The notes beneath the pieces were generated by a model. It did no database searches. It was not told the origin of the DNA and saw only the letters and a list, made by a program, of their open reading frames with translations. From Bdellovibrionales bacterium CG12_big_fil_rev_8_21_14_0_65_38_15 (GTDB lineage Bacteria; Bdellovibrionota; Bacteriovoracia; Bacteriovoracales; Bacteriovoracaceae), in NCBI GenBank assembly GCA_002787775.1, contig PCUW01000050.1, positions 50,774 through 114,773 of the forward strand: a stretch of 64,000 nt of DNA, written 5' to 3'. This document shows, in pieces, positions 63,715 through 64,000 of this stretch. Each line of letters opens with the position of its first letter. The first letter of the stretch is position 1. The position numbers were made by a program, and so were the translations under genes.

Positions 63715-63954
63715 CTATATTTTAGAGGCGTAATTCTTGACGTGAATTTGAAGCGCCTCTGAGCGACGAAGAGCGAAGAATGTTTCACTTCCATGCTTAA
63801 TAGAAATTGGTCCACCAAAAGGAGCCTTTCCCATGACGATGATAGGGTCCCCTGGTAATAGGCCAAGAGAAATGAGTTTGAAATAAACTGGCTGACTTTG
63901 AGAAAAGTCGTCTAGTAGTACGGTTTGGCCAACATTGATTTCATTAAGAGTCAT
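63715..63954 (-). CDS. feoA: Ferrous iron transport protein FeoA
   Basis: This 79-residue SH3-like protein has the FeoA pattern: LISLGLLPGDPIIVMGKAPFGGPISIKHG. It is a required cytosolic partner of FeoB. It is first in the feoAB pair, with TGAGGTG as ribosome site. The 46 bases available upstream show no clear Fur box, and any operator may lie beyond the window edge. Confidence 0.93.
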   Translation of the reverse strand: MTLNEINVGQTVLLDDFSQSQPVYFKLISLGLLPGDPIIVMGKAPFGGPISIKHGSETFFALRRSEALQIHVKNYASKI

Positions 63955-64000
63955 AACACCTCAAATTCTAACAATATTAGGTTAATATCACAAAAGTTTG

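Noticed and set aside
1..64000. CRISPR arrays, insertion sequences, prophage or integrative elements
   Set aside because: No spaced direct-repeat array, transposase, integrase or terminal inverted repeats were seen. The phage-like modules are confined to one lipoprotein.

Overview
The window is AT-rich, densely packed Gram-negative DNA. It looks like a member of the Bacteriovoracia (Halobacteriovorax/Bacteriovorax, relatives of the predator Bdellovibrio). The evidence for that placement is a Na+-translocating NADH:quinone reductase, many exported lipoproteins, a short flagellin behind a FliA-type promoter, scattered solo flagellar homologues, a bactofilin next to an L,D-transpeptidase, and LPS heptose synthesis. 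The assignment is inferred from gene content and style, not from a marker-gene search.

Layout. 1-3275: end of the nqr operon (nqrD fragment, nqrE, nqrF), a terminator, then apbE and nqrM for Nqr flavinylation and maturation. 3464-8842: the 2-oxoglutarate dehydrogenase operon sucA-sucB-lpd. 8843-9961: a lipoprotein resembling the SelO pseudokinase family. 10060-10149: tRNA-Leu(UAA). 10167-17149: a tight operon of a lipoprotein plus six homologues of the soluble arm of complex I (NuoB, NuoCD, NuoE, NuoF, NuoG, NuoI) with no membrane-arm gene. 17141-21604 (minus): aat, an arginase-family enzyme, a D-2-hydroxyacid dehydrogenase-like protein and a papain-like exported protein. 21769-29289: map, a BFD-type ferredoxin, tatC, hldD, a degenerate HD-GYP-like protein coupled to a FliG-C-like protein, small secreted proteins and a DksA/TraR-type protein. 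29363-35934: htpG, small enzymes, a Cys-rich lipoprotein, methylmalonyl-CoA epimerase and a catalytically dead rhomboid. 35937-41641: a 1209-residue modular lipoprotein, a 52-residue protein, a FliL-like protein and ald. 41824-44588: an active/inactive M16 protease pair. 44590-46745 (minus): L,D-transpeptidase, a coiled-coil protein and bactofilin. 46940-51266: a receiver/acidic/coiled-coil protein, a diguanylate cyclase and a phosphoesterase. 51268-53192: ExbB/ExbD and flagellin. 53189-59909 (minus): the complete operon pstSCAB-phoU-phoB-phoR. 60021-63954: gamma-glutamyltranspeptidase and feoAB.

The strongest candidate for an undescribed system is the Nuo-like operon at 10167-17149. All the iron-sulfur cluster ligands of the complex I electron wire appear to be kept. 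The quinone-site His and Tyr of the NuoD part are replaced by Gln and Phe, the FMN/NADH motifs of the NuoF part are gone, NuoG has lost most of its C-terminal domain, and no proton-pumping subunits are present. The cell already has Na+-NQR for NADH:quinone chemistry, so this looks like a repurposed soluble electron-transfer complex with unknown donor and acceptor. No gap longer than 300 bases lacks a gene. The larger intergenic stretches hold candidate promoters, inverted repeats and terminators, listed individually.
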